Source: Dryocola sp032051265
GTDB lineage: Bacteria; Pseudomonadota; Gammaproteobacteria; Enterobacterales; Enterobacteriaceae
Length of the DNA: 64,000 nucleotides
NCBI GenBank assembly: GCA_032051265.1
Contig: DAMBYU010000009.1
Location: 54,386 to 118,385, forward strand
Reading direction: 5' to 3'
In this document: piece after piece, positions 1-9,058 of the stretch
Position numbering within the stretch: position 1 is the first letter of the stretch
Layout: every line of letters starts with the position of its first letter
Made by a program: the position numbers and the translations under genes
The notes under the pieces: model-generated
Databases searched by the model: none
What the model was told of the DNA's origin: nothing
What the model saw: only the letters and a program-made list of their open reading frames with translations

Positions 1-156
1 CAGTAACACTTTTTTTACTGTGTCTAATGTTAAAGGTCGACAAGAGCGGTAATCCAAACATAGCTTCGCTAAACGCATACGTAATGCTTTAAAATAATAA
101 TTACGGCGACGGTTCCATTGCCTTAATTTTGCAAATTTCTTCTGAGGTTGAGACAT
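1..156 (-). CDS. Partial gene, N-terminus of a probable GT9 (heptosyltransferase-like) LPS core enzyme
   Basis: An open frame starts at the ATG at 156 on the minus strand and runs off the left edge, giving 52 codons. The visible N-terminus is very basic (MSQPQKKFAKLRQ, then several Arg/Tyr residues) and ends in VKKVLL, which is how the first beta-strand of GT9 heptosyltransferases usually begins just before their Gly-Asp-x-x-x-x-Thr-Pro motif. That motif itself would lie outside the window, so the family is inferred. It lies 72 bp downstream of another GT9 gene in an LPS core cluster, which supports the reading. The region is AT-richer than the genes to its right, as LPS core loci often are. 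Confidence 0.5.
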   Translation of the reverse strand, partial: MSQPQKKFAKLRQWNRRRNYYFKALRMRLAKLCLDYRSCRPLTLDTVKKVLL

Positions 157-228
157 AATTAGCACTCTTTATGAAAATCAACGCTATATTCTGAAGGGCT
201 CATTTAAGCAGATATTATCAGTTAACTA

Positions 229-1338
229 TTATAAGAGGTTATTTTTTTTACCCAATCTATCGGAATCCCAGCTTTTATGGAGAGTAAGGAAATGATAGAT
301 TTGTTTTATATTATCATCACTCAAACCAAACAGCTCATCTTTAGGCTTATCGAAATAGTATCTTGTCTCAAAAACAAAAGAATTGGTGTTAGCATCATCA
401 CCGATAAGCAGCACATCTCCCAAAGGACGCTGTTCTTTTACGCAACATGGACCATAAATAAGAATGATCGGTACGCCTACGGCATCAGCAATGTAAATAT
501 TTCCCGAATCGGAGGCAATGTAGAAATCCATTTTGCTTAGCGCATGGGGAAGATCTTCTAACTGAAACTCTCCGATCATATTGACGAAATCGGCACGCTC
601 ACCCGTCACCTTGGTTAAATCATCCAGCCATACCTGCTCATTTTTAGAGCCAAAAATATAATATAAACACGGCAGGTCTTGTAATGAGATAAAAAGCCGT
701 TCCCAGACGGCTGGCGGGATTGTCTTTGCTTTATTACCTGCAGAGATGCTTAAACCAATTTTAATAACGCCTGTTTGGTCTAAAACCTGCGGATAAGAGG
801 CAGGGATTTTTAATGGCAGCGTGGCGTGCTTGGGATAGTCACGCCAGGTCAGAGTGCGATCTGCAAGCTTGAGGTAGTTGTCCACGCTTAATGTGTACTT
901 ACCATGTTCAACGGTCCCATCGGCAGTCCAGTAAAAAGGCTCATGGTACCAGCGTCGGGTGTAAGTACTTAAAAACTGTTTATTTTTGGCATTACAGGCA
1001 GCCGCGAAGAAGAGATTAGTGCTGTTGGGCTGCAGTAAGTAGACATTTTCATAGCGATTCATCAGCCTGAAGGCCAGACTAAATTTACGCCACAGGCTCT
1101 TTTTATGTTCTTCTACCAGGAAAATAGTGTCGATAGTTTCGTCATGTTTAGCCAGCGGTAGCGTTGCTTTACCGATCAGCACGTCGCTGTGTTTAAGATG
1201 TACGAGCAGAGGCGTAACGTTTACAAAATCGCCGATTTTGGCCGTCTGAATCATCAGGTTTCGGCCTGTCTTTTTGTAAAACAGCTTACCGATCAGCTTG
1301 AACGGCAGCAGGAGAATGAAAAGAAATAGGTAGCTCAT
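229..1338 (-). CDS. GT9-family glycosyltransferase (heptosyltransferase-like), LPS core
   Basis: This 369-residue protein has a hydrophobic N-terminus (about residues 4-20) and then the GT9 hallmark at residues 32-43 (TAKIGDFVNVTP), matching the G-D-x-x-x-x-T-P motif of WaaC, WaaF and WaaQ. Nearer the C-terminus are a SDSGNIYIADAVGVP segment and an IYGP segment, corresponding to the nucleotide-sugar binding region of the family. It follows waaC after 6 bp in the same direction and is probably co-transcribed with it. It most likely adds a sugar, possibly heptose, to the inner or outer LPS core on the cytoplasmic side of the inner membrane. The exact donor and acceptor cannot be read from sequence, so no symbol is given. 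Its base composition is AT-richer than its neighbours. Confidence 0.8.
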   Translation of the reverse strand: MSYLFLFILLLPFKLIGKLFYKKTGRNLMIQTAKIGDFVNVTPLLVHLKHSDVLIGKATLPLAKHDETIDTIFLVEEHKKSLWRKFSLAFRLMNRYENVYLLQPNSTNLFFAAACNAKNKQFLSTYTRRWYHEPFYWTADGTVEHGKYTLSVDNYLKLADRTLTWRDYPKHATLPLKIPASYPQVLDQTGVIKIGLSISAGNKAKTIPPAVWERLFISLQDLPCLYYIFGSKNEQVWLDDLTKVTGERADFVNMIGEFQLEDLPHALSKMDFYIASDSGNIYIADAVGVPIILIYGPCCVKEQRPLGDVLLIGDDANTNSFVFETRYYFDKPKDELFGLSDDNIKQIYHFLTLHKSWDSDRLGKKNNLL

Positions 1339-1344
1339 TAATCG

Positions 1345-2322
1345 TTATTCTGTGGCTAATTGAGTAGAAGTCTGGAGTACGCTAAATGCTTCATTTGCTG
1401 TGATGTTAGCCATACTTTTTCCTGCGCCAATGATTTCATGCTGGTTCTGTCCGTAACCGCCAATCAAACCCGGATCGGTCGGTCCATACAGCGTAATATT
1501 TGGCCGATTAAGCGCGGCTGTGAGATGGCTTAATCCGGTATCAACCGAGACAACAGCCCGTGCCCCTGCAAGTTGCTTTGCTACCTGCTCAAGAGGCAAG
1601 CGAGGCAATACCTCAACATAATCGAAACCTTCAGCCAGGCGGGCAGCCCGTTCACGCTCATGCTCTGCACCCCACGGGAGTTTAATACGTAAGCCCGTTT
1701 TATGCATTAATTGAATAAGATCTCGCCAGTTTGATTCTGGCCAGTGTTTTTCGTCACGCGTAGTGGCATGCAAAAAAACAACGTATTCATTCGCATCAGC
1801 AGGCGCAGCGGCAAGAAAATGTTGTGCGATTGCGTAGTTGCCCTGCTGTGCGGGTTTTTTATATTCAAGGCTTTTGGCAAATAATTCTCTTGTACGTTCA
1901 ACCGCATGTTGCTGTTTCGCAACGGCGTGGCGTTTGCTATAGAAGAAACTTGCCAGCGGCTCACGGGCGCTATTCCAGTCCATACCATGTTTCACACCAT
2001 GAGCTTTGCGTGTAACCAGCGCGGCGCTTTTGATCAGACCCTGTGCATCAATAACGGCGTCGTATTGCATGGCGCGCAATACCTGATAGAACGCTTTGCG
2101 CTCTGCTTTAATTGCAGCCGAGAACCAATTTTTACGCCAGCGGCGAATCGCGACGGGAATGACTTTATCTACTGCCGGATGCCATGTCGGGATTTGGGCG
2201 AAACTTTCCTCAACTACCCAGTCAAAGCGTACACCGGGCATCGCCTTTGCGGCATCGGTCAGCGCGGGTAGCGTGTGCAGGACATCGCCCATCGAGGACG
2301 TTTTGACGATCAGTATCCGCAT
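1345..2322 (-). CDS. waaC: ADP-heptose:Kdo-LPS heptosyltransferase I
   Basis: This 325-residue protein begins MRILIVKTSSMGDVLHTLPA, the classic WaaC (RfaC) start with the G-D-V-x-x-x-x-P motif. It transfers the first L-glycero-D-manno-heptose onto Kdo of lipid A at the inner face of the inner membrane. The C-terminal half holds SVDTGLSHLTAALNRP and LYGPTDP, the ADP-heptose binding segments of the family. The length is close to the roughly 320 aa usual for enterobacteria. Its ATG overlaps the stop codon of waaF by one base (TAATG), which indicates translational coupling within an hldD-waaF-waaC operon. Confidence 0.97.
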   Translation of the reverse strand: MRILIVKTSSMGDVLHTLPALTDAAKAMPGVRFDWVVEESFAQIPTWHPAVDKVIPVAIRRWRKNWFSAAIKAERKAFYQVLRAMQYDAVIDAQGLIKSAALVTRKAHGVKHGMDWNSAREPLASFFYSKRHAVAKQQHAVERTRELFAKSLEYKKPAQQGNYAIAQHFLAAAPADANEYVVFLHATTRDEKHWPESNWRDLIQLMHKTGLRIKLPWGAEHERERAARLAEGFDYVEVLPRLPLEQVAKQLAGARAVVSVDTGLSHLTAALNRPNITLYGPTDPGLIGGYGQNQHEIIGAGKSMANITANEAFSVLQTSTQLATE

Positions 2323-3371
2323 TAAACGTCCTTCCCGGCTGACAGCAGAGCGGTTAACTCATCCATCACGCGCTCGGGAGTAATATCAATCAAACTCTGG
2401 TGATAGCCTTCGGCGGTATCGCCTTTACGCACTTTGTGGTAGCCGCTTATAAGACGAATCACACGCGCCTGATGGGACAGCGGCGGAGTAAAGTCCGGGC
2501 TGCTTGGCCCATACAGGGCAACTAAAGGGCGATTAAGCGCAGCGGCCACATGCATCAGGCCAGAGTCGTTTGTCACCACTGCTTTGCAGGCGGCCAGTAA
2601 AATCACGGCCTGCTCGAGCGCGGTATCGCCAGCCAGATTACGGCAATGCGCCTGCTGTACGGTTGTTAAAGCGGCGAGGATATCGTTGCCGACGTCTTTG
2701 TCTTTCGCGGAGCCAAAAAGCACCACCTGATAGCCTTCGACGATGAGCCTGCCGGCAAGCGTTGCGTAGTGATAATGCGGCCAGCGTTTAGCCGGGCCGA
2801 ATTCAGCACCCGGACAAAAACCGATGATTGGGCGTTCGGCATCCAGGTTGAACGCGGAGCAGGTTTGCTTTTTTTCACCTTCGCTGACCTTTAACTCAGG
2901 CCATAGTAAGGGTTGGGGAAGATCCTTCGCCGACTGCATCACGCCTTTGTCATAGGCCAGCGCAACGTAGCGCTCTACCATTAATGGCCAGGCTTGTTTA
3001 TCCAGGACACGTGCGTCATTGAGCAAACCGTAGCGCATCTCACCGCGCCAGCCCGTACGCTGTGGCACGTCGGCAAAGAAGGGAACCAATGCCGACTTAA
3101 AGGAGTTTGGCAGCACATAGGCCCGATCGTAGCGTTTTTCTCGCAGGCTATGGCCCAGTCGACGCCGCTCGCCGATTTCCAGCGCACCGTGGCCAAGCGG
3201 CATTGCCAGCGCTTCATTGACTTCAGGCATACGCGAAAGCAAGGGACGGCACCATGCCGGTGCCATCACGTCAATTATCGCCTGGGGATAGCGCGCCTTG
3301 AGCGTGCGATAGAGGCTTTGCGACATCATCATGTCACCCACCCATGACGGGCCAATCACCAGAATTTTCAT
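2322..3371 (-). CDS. waaF: ADP-heptose:LPS heptosyltransferase II
   Basis: This 349-residue GT9 enzyme starts MKILVIGPSWVGDMMMSQSL, the recognisable WaaF (RfaF) N-terminus. It adds the second heptose to the LPS inner core. NDSGLMHVAAALNRP and LYGPSSPDFTPP near residues 265-295 are the conserved donor-binding segments. It lies between hldD (16 bp upstream) and waaC (1-bp overlap downstream), the standard enterobacterial order hldD-waaF-waaC. The full length and motifs make the call secure. Confidence 0.97.
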   Translation of the reverse strand: MKILVIGPSWVGDMMMSQSLYRTLKARYPQAIIDVMAPAWCRPLLSRMPEVNEALAMPLGHGALEIGERRRLGHSLREKRYDRAYVLPNSFKSALVPFFADVPQRTGWRGEMRYGLLNDARVLDKQAWPLMVERYVALAYDKGVMQSAKDLPQPLLWPELKVSEGEKKQTCSAFNLDAERPIIGFCPGAEFGPAKRWPHYHYATLAGRLIVEGYQVVLFGSAKDKDVGNDILAALTTVQQAHCRNLAGDTALEQAVILLAACKAVVTNDSGLMHVAAALNRPLVALYGPSSPDFTPPLSHQARVIRLISGYHKVRKGDTAEGYHQSLIDITPERVMDELTALLSAGKDV

Positions 3372-3387
3372 GCGTCAGGCTACCTGC

Positions 3388-4320
3388 TTATGCGTCACGG
3401 TTCAGCCAGGCCATGTATTCTGTTACGCCTTCGGCAACAGTTTTAAATGGCTTGTCATAGCCTGCGGCGCGCAGGTTGGTAAGGTCGGCCTGAGTAAACG
3501 CCTGATAGCGGCCTTTGAGTTTTTCCGGGAACGGAATGTACTCAATGCTGCCTTTTTTATGGAATGCTAAAGCCGCATCGGCAACGGCCTGGAAAGACTC
3601 GGGGCGACCGGTACCGCAGTTGAAGATGCCGGATACGCCGTTCTGCCAGAACCACAGATTAACCGCAGCAACGTCGCCGACGTAGATGAAATCGCGTTTA
3701 AAGCTGTCGCTGCCTTCAAAGAGTTTTGGATTTTCACCATTCTTTAGCTGGGTGTTCAGATGGAATGCAACGCTCGCCATGCTGCCTTTGTGGCCTTCGC
3801 GTGGCCCATAAACGTTGAAGTAACGGAAGCCGGTAATTTGAGAATTAGCTTCGGGCAGGATCTGGCGTACATATTCGTCGAACAGGAATTTAGAGTAGCC
3901 GTAAACGTTCAGAGGCTGCTCGTATTCACGAGACTCGATAAAATCGCTGTTGCGACCGCCATAGGTTGCTGCGGAGGAGGCATACAGGAACGGAATTTCA
4001 CGCTCCAGGCAGTAGTGCAGCACCTCTTTGGAGTACTGATAGTTGTTATCCATCATATACTTGCCATCCCACTCGGTGGTGGAAGAGCAGGCACCTTCAT
4101 GGAAAATCGCTTCGATCTCGCCGAATTCTTCGCCCGCCATCAGCTGGATTAAGAAATCTTCTTTATCCATATAATCAGCGATATTCAGATCGACAAGGTT
4201 GATGAACTTGGTACCGTCTTTCAGGTTGTCCACCACCAGGATATCAGTATAACCAATATCATTCAGCGACTTAACAATGTTGCTGCCGATAAATCCGGCA
4301 CCACCGGTGACAATAATCAT
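3388..4320 (-). CDS. hldD: ADP-L-glycero-D-manno-heptose 6-epimerase
   Basis: This 310-residue extended short-chain dehydrogenase (also called RfaD or HtrM) makes ADP-L,D-heptose, the donor used by WaaC and WaaF. The nucleotide-binding GGAGFIGSN motif is at residues 6-14 and the catalytic Tyr140-x-x-x-Lys144 is in NVYGYSKFLF. I chose the ATG at 4320 because it gives exactly the family start MIIVTGGAGF. The frame extends 16 codons further upstream, but nothing in those codons resembles the family. It is the first gene of the LPS cluster and is divergent from kbl across a 218-bp gap that should contain both promoters. Confidence 0.97.
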   Translation of the reverse strand: MIIVTGGAGFIGSNIVKSLNDIGYTDILVVDNLKDGTKFINLVDLNIADYMDKEDFLIQLMAGEEFGEIEAIFHEGACSSTTEWDGKYMMDNNYQYSKEVLHYCLEREIPFLYASSAATYGGRNSDFIESREYEQPLNVYGYSKFLFDEYVRQILPEANSQITGFRYFNVYGPREGHKGSMASVAFHLNTQLKNGENPKLFEGSDSFKRDFIYVGDVAAVNLWFWQNGVSGIFNCGTGRPESFQAVADAALAFHKKGSIEYIPFPEKLKGRYQAFTQADLTNLRAAGYDKPFKTVAEGVTEYMAWLNRDA

Positions 4321-4538
4321 AAGCGTGACCTTAACAATATAGGGGGGCCGCAAGGTACAGTACCTCACGCGCTAATGGCTCTTATCATATCATTACAATC
4401 AAAGTCCCGCCTAATCAGACGAAGTTTCTGCCCCTCGTGATTTATCCTGCAAAAATCAATTTCTCTGAAGCGTAATCTCGTCTCCTGGTATAGGTTTGGG
4501 TAATATGTGCCGAAATATGCCCTGCCTGGAGAATCGCG

Positions 4539-5735
4539 ATGCGCGAAGATTTTTACCAACAGTTAACCTCACAGCTTGATACCGCACGTCTGGAAGGCCT
4601 TTTCAAAGAAGAACGTATTATCACCTCGGCGCAACAGGCGGATATCACCGTCGCTGACGGTAGCCATGTTATTAACTTCTGTGCCAACAACTACCTGGGA
4701 CTTGCAAATCACCCGCAGCTTATCGAAGCGGCAAAGCAGGGGATGGATAAGCACGGTTTCGGGATGGCTTCAGTGCGCTTTATTTGTGGCACGCAGGACA
4801 GCCATAAAGAGCTGGAAAGCAAGCTTGCGGGATTCCTGGGAATGGATGATGCCATTCTTTACTCTTCCTGTTTTGATGCCAACGGCGGGCTGTTTGAAAC
4901 CCTGCTTGGGCCGGAAGACGCCATCATTTCTGATGCCTTAAACCATGCCTCCATTATCGACGGCGTGCGCCTGTGTAAAGCGCAGCGTTACCGCTACGCT
5001 AACAACGATATGCAGGAGCTGGAGGCTCGCCTGAAGGAGGCGCGTGCGGCAGGTGCTCGCCACGTCATGATTGCTACCGATGGCGTCTTCTCTATGGACG
5101 GCGTGATTGCCAATCTGAAAGGCGTGTGCGATCTGGCAGACAAATACGATGCGCTGGTGATGGTTGATGACTCGCATGCAGTAGGTTTTGTTGGCGAAAA
5201 TGGCCGCGGAACCCATGAGTACTGCGACGTTATGGATCGCGTGGACATCATCACCGGCACGCTAGGCAAAGCGCTCGGCGGGGCTTCTGGCGGCTACACC
5301 GCTGGCCGTAAAGAAGTTATCGAATGGCTGCGTCAGCGCTCTCGTCCTTATCTTTTCTCCAACTCTTTGGCCCCGGCAATTGTTTCAGCCTCGATCAAGG
5401 TTCTGGAGATGCTGGAAACCGGCGCTGAGCTGCGCGAGCGCCTGTGGGCCAACGCAAGCCTGTTCCGCGAAAAAATGACAGCCGCTGGATTCACCCTGGC
5501 AGGAGCCGATCACGCCATCATCCCGGTAATGCTTGGCGAAGCGGTTGTGGCGCAAAACTTTGCCCGCGAGCTGCAAAAAGAAGGCATTTATGTCACCGGA
5601 TTCTTCTACCCGGTAGTACCAAAAGGTCAGGCGCGCATCCGTACTCAGATGTCTGCGGCCCATACCACAGAACAGATTGAACGCGCTGTTGAGGCGTTTA
5701 CGCGTATCGGTAAACAGTTGGGCGTTATCGCCTGA
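4539..5735 (+). CDS. kbl: 2-amino-3-ketobutyrate coenzyme A ligase (glycine C-acetyltransferase)
   Basis: This 398-residue PLP enzyme of the alpha-oxoamine synthase family converts 2-amino-3-oxobutyrate plus CoA to glycine and acetyl-CoA. The PLP lysine is Lys244 in TGTLGKALGG. Asp210 and His213 in VMVDDSHAVGF are the cofactor-ring contacts expected for the family. It is followed after 10 bp by tdh, so the pair forms the threonine dehydrogenase pathway operon, threonine to glycine. In E. coli this operon is Lrp-controlled, but I did not identify an operator here. Confidence 0.98.
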   Translation: MREDFYQQLTSQLDTARLEGLFKEERIITSAQQADITVADGSHVINFCANNYLGLANHPQLIEAAKQGMDKHGFGMASVRFICGTQDSHKELESKLAGFLGMDDAILYSSCFDANGGLFETLLGPEDAIISDALNHASIIDGVRLCKAQRYRYANNDMQELEARLKEARAAGARHVMIATDGVFSMDGVIANLKGVCDLADKYDALVMVDDSHAVGFVGENGRGTHEYCDVMDRVDIITGTLGKALGGASGGYTAGRKEVIEWLRQRSRPYLFSNSLAPAIVSASIKVLEMLETGAELRERLWANASLFREKMTAAGFTLAGADHAIIPVMLGEAVVAQNFARELQKEGIYVTGFFYPVVPKGQARIRTQMSAAHTTEQIERAVEAFTRIGKQLGVIA

Positions 5736-5745
5736 GGGAACGGTC

Positions 5746-6771
5746 ATGAAAGCATTAGCGAAACTTAAAGCAGAAGAAGGCATCTGGATGACGGATGCGC
5801 CTAAACCAGAAATGGGCCATAACGATCTGCTGATCAAAATCCGTAAGACCGCGATTTGCGGCACCGATGTGCATATTTATAACTGGGATGAATGGTCACA
5901 GAAGACTATTCCGGTGCCGATGGTTGTCGGCCATGAATATGTGGGTGAAGTGGTCGATATCGGCCAGGAAGTAAAAGGGTTTAAAATTGGCGATCGCGTT
6001 TCCGGCGAAGGGCACATTACCTGTGGTCATTGCCGTAACTGTCGCGCCGGTCGTACTCACCTTTGCCGCAATACTACCGGTGTAGGCGTTAACCGCCCGG
6101 GCTGTTTTGCTGAATACCTGGTGCTGCCTGCCTTTAACGCCTTCAAAATCCCGGACAATATTTCCGACGATTTGGCCTCCATCTTCGACCCGTTTGGTAA
6201 CGCGGTTCACACAGCGCTTTCGTTTGACCTGGTCGGCGAGGACGTGCTGGTTTCCGGCGCAGGCCCGATTGGCATCATGGCCGCGGCTGTCGCTAAACAT
6301 GTGGGCGCGCGTAATGTCGTTATCACAGATGTGAACGAATATCGCCTTGAGCTGGCGCGTGAAATGGGCGTAACCCGCGCGGTGAACGTCAGTAAAGAAA
6401 ATCTGGATGAGGTGATGAAAGAGCTGGGTATGACCGAAGGCTTTGATGTCGGTCTGGAGATGTCCGGCGCGCCGCCTGCGTTCCGCACTATGCTCGATAC
6501 CATGAACCACGGCGGCCGTATCGCGATGCTGGGCATTCCTCCGTCAGATATGTCCATCGACTGGACAAAAGTCATCTTCAAGGGTCTTTTCATCAAAGGG
6601 ATCTACGGGCGAGAAATGTTCGAGACCTGGTACAAAATGGCCGCACTGATTCAGTCTGGTCTGGATCTGTCGCCAATCATCACGCACCGCTTTGGCATTG
6701 ATGATTTCCAGCAAGGCTTTGATGCGATGCGTTCCGGGCAGTCCGGGAAAGTTATTCTTAGCTGGGATTAA
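5746..6771 (+). CDS. tdh: L-threonine 3-dehydrogenase
   Basis: This 341-residue zinc-dependent medium-chain dehydrogenase oxidises threonine to 2-amino-3-oxobutyrate with NAD. Cys38 and His63-Glu64 are the catalytic-zinc residues. Cys93, Cys96, Cys99 and Cys107 form the structural zinc site, and GAGPIG near residues 172-177 starts the Rossmann fold. The start at 5746 (MKALAKLKAE) gives the usual length and follows the kbl stop by 10 bp. An open frame reaches further upstream into kbl but is not conserved. A strong hairpin terminator follows the gene. Confidence 0.98.
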   Translation: MKALAKLKAEEGIWMTDAPKPEMGHNDLLIKIRKTAICGTDVHIYNWDEWSQKTIPVPMVVGHEYVGEVVDIGQEVKGFKIGDRVSGEGHITCGHCRNCRAGRTHLCRNTTGVGVNRPGCFAEYLVLPAFNAFKIPDNISDDLASIFDPFGNAVHTALSFDLVGEDVLVSGAGPIGIMAAAVAKHVGARNVVITDVNEYRLELAREMGVTRAVNVSKENLDEVMKELGMTEGFDVGLEMSGAPPAFRTMLDTMNHGGRIAMLGIPPSDMSIDWTKVIFKGLFIKGIYGREMFETWYKMAALIQSGLDLSPIITHRFGIDDFQQGFDAMRSGQSGKVILSWD

Positions 6772-6785
6772 TCGTGCTGAGATAA

Positions 6786-6813
6786 TAAAAAGGCCGGGAA
6801 ACCGGCCTTTTTT
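6786..6813. terminator. Bidirectional rho-independent terminator after tdh
   Basis: GGCCGG, a GAAA loop and CCGGCC are flanked by an A-run on the left and a T-run on the right. The hairpin therefore works on both strands, ending kbl-tdh from the left and the convergent minus-strand gene from the right. Confidence 0.9.
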
Positions 6814-6821
6814 ATGGTTTG

Positions 6822-7742
6822 TTACTCGCTGGCGGTTTGCTTTTCCGCATCCGTGAGATAGCGGACTTTACGGGTGTAATCCTGCCCTTTAAACAACAGC
6901 TCGCTCTGCGGTGAGGCAAGGTATTTCTGCCATTCGGACAGCGGGAAACCGCCATGTGCGCCAATGACTTCTTTTGGTATCACTGAAGGCGTGCCGCCAA
7001 TGCGTTTTGAAACAGGCCAGTTCACCCAGTCCCCTAAATTGACGGTTCTGAAGTCCAGCATATCCAGCAACGCCGCTAGCGGCAGTTGGTCGGTTGGGGG
7101 CTGTGAATCATCCATTAACTCCCAGGTATCCTGGAACAGCGCCAGCCAAAGCGGGCACAGCCTGTGCCACGTGCTGCGTGTCGCTGCGAGAAACGCGCTG
7201 TTGACGTGATCTTCAAGCGTAGGGCGGATGGTTCCCTGATACCAGGCGGGTGCCTTGCCCTCTGGTGCATTAGCCAGTTTTGCAATCATTTTGCCCTGAC
7301 GGAAGCTGGAATACAGCGTGTTTTCCTCAACTTCCAGCTTTGGCATCTGCAACAGATTAAGATCGGAATCGATAATCAACGCGCCTTCGGTGCTGGCATA
7401 CAGCGGAGCCTGAATTTTTATCAGTCGGCTACGATAGATCTGTTTAAAACGATAGCTGTCGTCTCGTTCAGGAACGTTAAGCGTAACGACACGAGCCTTT
7501 TCCGGAATACCGATAAACGCCGATGCTGGCTGATCGGAAACAATAACAATTTCTTCGAGTTGAGGTGCAAAGCGTTCGGCAAAAACAGCCGAAAGCACAC
7601 CTTCTTCAACAAAATCTTTACCGACGCACGGGATGACAACAGAGGTCACTGGAACGGCTTTAGCGCCACTGGACGCCTGAGCTAAAGGGATATTATGTCG
7701 CGCCGTAATGTGGCGATATTTCGCATTCAGAAATTTAAACAT
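6822..7742 (-). CDS. Uncharacterised protein with GT-A glycosyltransferase-like features
   Basis: I do not recognise this 306-residue protein by name. It shows a VTSVVIPCVGKDF segment (residues 32-44), typical of the first strand of a GT-A nucleotide-sugar fold. A DSDLNLL motif (Asp125-Ser126-Asp127) would serve as the metal-binding DxD. The GAHGGFPL segment is reminiscent of the C-terminal histidine of some GT-A enzymes. It has no signal peptide or membrane segment, so it should be cytosolic or peripheral. Its start overlaps the end of the upstream GT4 gene by 8 bp, indicating coupled expression. In E. coli the tdh-yibQ gap holds waaH, an LPS core glucuronosyltransferase. This protein sits in the same slot but does not resemble WaaH as I recall it. 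A role in envelope glycan modification is inference. Confidence 0.6.
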   Translation of the reverse strand: MFKFLNAKYRHITARHNIPLAQASSGAKAVPVTSVVIPCVGKDFVEEGVLSAVFAERFAPQLEEIVIVSDQPASAFIGIPEKARVVTLNVPERDDSYRFKQIYRSRLIKIQAPLYASTEGALIIDSDLNLLQMPKLEVEENTLYSSFRQGKMIAKLANAPEGKAPAWYQGTIRPTLEDHVNSAFLAATRSTWHRLCPLWLALFQDTWELMDDSQPPTDQLPLAALLDMLDFRTVNLGDWVNWPVSKRIGGTPSVIPKEVIGAHGGFPLSEWQKYLASPQSELLFKGQDYTRKVRYLTDAEKQTASE

Positions 7743-8967
7743 GGTTATTCCGGTTTGGTTTTACGGCGTTAAGAACGGTTTCGACGCCGGCAACGTAATG
7801 TTCTATCGCATAATTATCAATTACGCACTGATGGGCTTGCTGAATAAGGGCATCACGTAACGCGCTATCCTGCCATACAGTCTGCAGATGTGATGCCAGC
7901 GCCAGAACATCACCGTACGGATAAAGCAGACCCGTGCGGCCAGACTCGATCAATTCCCCCGTTCCGGTAACGTTTGAGCCGATAACAACGGTCCTGAGTA
8001 ACATAGATTCAAGCACTACCCGGGGCAAGCCTTCGCTTTTTGAAGCCAGAATAAAGGCGTCAAAGGCGGCGAGATAATCGAGTGGATTATTGCGAAAGCC
8101 GGTGAAAATAACGCGATCGGCAAAGCCATAATCACGTGCCTGCTGCTGCAGCTTGCCTCTGTCCGGACCTTCGCCAACCAGCAAAAACTTCCATTTAGCC
8201 TCAGGATGCTGCTGCGCAAAGCGGTGTAAAGCCTCAAGCGTATGCTGGCAGGATTTGCGAGGAATAAGGGATCCAATGCTGCCGAATACAAAGGTGTTTT
8301 CATCCAGGCCTAAAGCTTTACGTATTGCTTTTCCATCCGGCAAAGGCTGGTGGATATCAATGGCGTTGGAAACGGTAGTACATAGCGATTGATTGACGCC
8401 ATGCTGAACCAGAACACGCTCAACGCCATGGGAAACGGCAATCACCGCCTGCGCCTCGCGATTGACCGTTTGCGTAATTTGCTCTGTCATAACGGGTTCA
8501 ATACGGCAATGCTGCACGACGGCAACGTCCAGATCGGCTGCCGCAAGATAACCTTCCATATTGGAGCCCGGCTGGTTGTTCATATAGAGAATGTCGTAGC
8601 CGTCACGTTGCAACAGGTCGCGTATGCGCTTTGCGTTGGGATTGATACGCCACTGTTTATCAATGACCTCAGCGGCTTTCTTACGCATTGAACGGCTGAA
8701 GAATACAAAGGCACGGGCCGTTTCTTTGCTGATTTTTGCCCACAGCGGTTGCCCGCTCTGCGGCAGAAAAATCACCGGGATCCCGATGCCGTTAAGCACC
8801 TGCTCAATGGTTTCTCCTTCTCCACGCGCGTAGTTGTAGTAGAAACAACACGTGATATCAAACCGTTGGCGGTCGATGCGCTTGAGGAGCTCCAGCATGC
8901 TGTTGGTGCCGCCCCCCCACTCTTTACCGTTATCCAGCAGGAGAATTTTACGCCGTTGTTGCGTCAT
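7735..8967 (-). CDS. GT4-family glycosyltransferase, probably envelope polysaccharide or LPS related
   Basis: This 410-residue GT-B retaining glycosyltransferase has an N-terminal KEWGGGTNSM loop (residues 15-24), the usual glycine-rich acceptor-side motif. Its C-terminal domain contains GSIGSLIPRKSC, LLVGEGPDRGKL and the EX7E motif (Glu312 and Glu320 in SEGLPRVVLESML) that binds the nucleotide-sugar diphosphate. No signal peptide is seen. It is translationally coupled to the next gene by an 8-bp overlap. The 91-bp gap to yibQ upstream may hold a promoter or simply be an intra-operon gap. The sugar and acceptor are unknown. Confidence 0.85.
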   Translation of the reverse strand: MTQQRRKILLLDNGKEWGGGTNSMLELLKRIDRQRFDITCCFYYNYARGEGETIEQVLNGIGIPVIFLPQSGQPLWAKISKETARAFVFFSRSMRKKAAEVIDKQWRINPNAKRIRDLLQRDGYDILYMNNQPGSNMEGYLAAADLDVAVVQHCRIEPVMTEQITQTVNREAQAVIAVSHGVERVLVQHGVNQSLCTTVSNAIDIHQPLPDGKAIRKALGLDENTFVFGSIGSLIPRKSCQHTLEALHRFAQQHPEAKWKFLLVGEGPDRGKLQQQARDYGFADRVIFTGFRNNPLDYLAAFDAFILASKSEGLPRVVLESMLLRTVVIGSNVTGTGELIESGRTGLLYPYGDVLALASHLQTVWQDSALRDALIQQAHQCVIDNYAIEHYVAGVETVLNAVKPNRNNHV

Positions 8968-9058
8968 TGAGACCGGGTCCCTATTGTGTTAATCAGCCGG
9001 CATTATAAGTGTTCAGCACACAGGTTTATACGCCGTGTTTTAGTGGCCCTGTGAAATT

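Noticed and set aside
277..540. An 87-codon plus-strand frame within the GT9 gene
   Set aside because: It lies fully inside the minus-strand GT9 gene, whose motifs are clear, and has no support of its own.
4321..4538. Possible sigma-32 promoter for hldD (CCCCCTATAT)
   Set aside because: I could not find a -35 TTGAAA-like element at proper spacing, so it is not listed as a feature.
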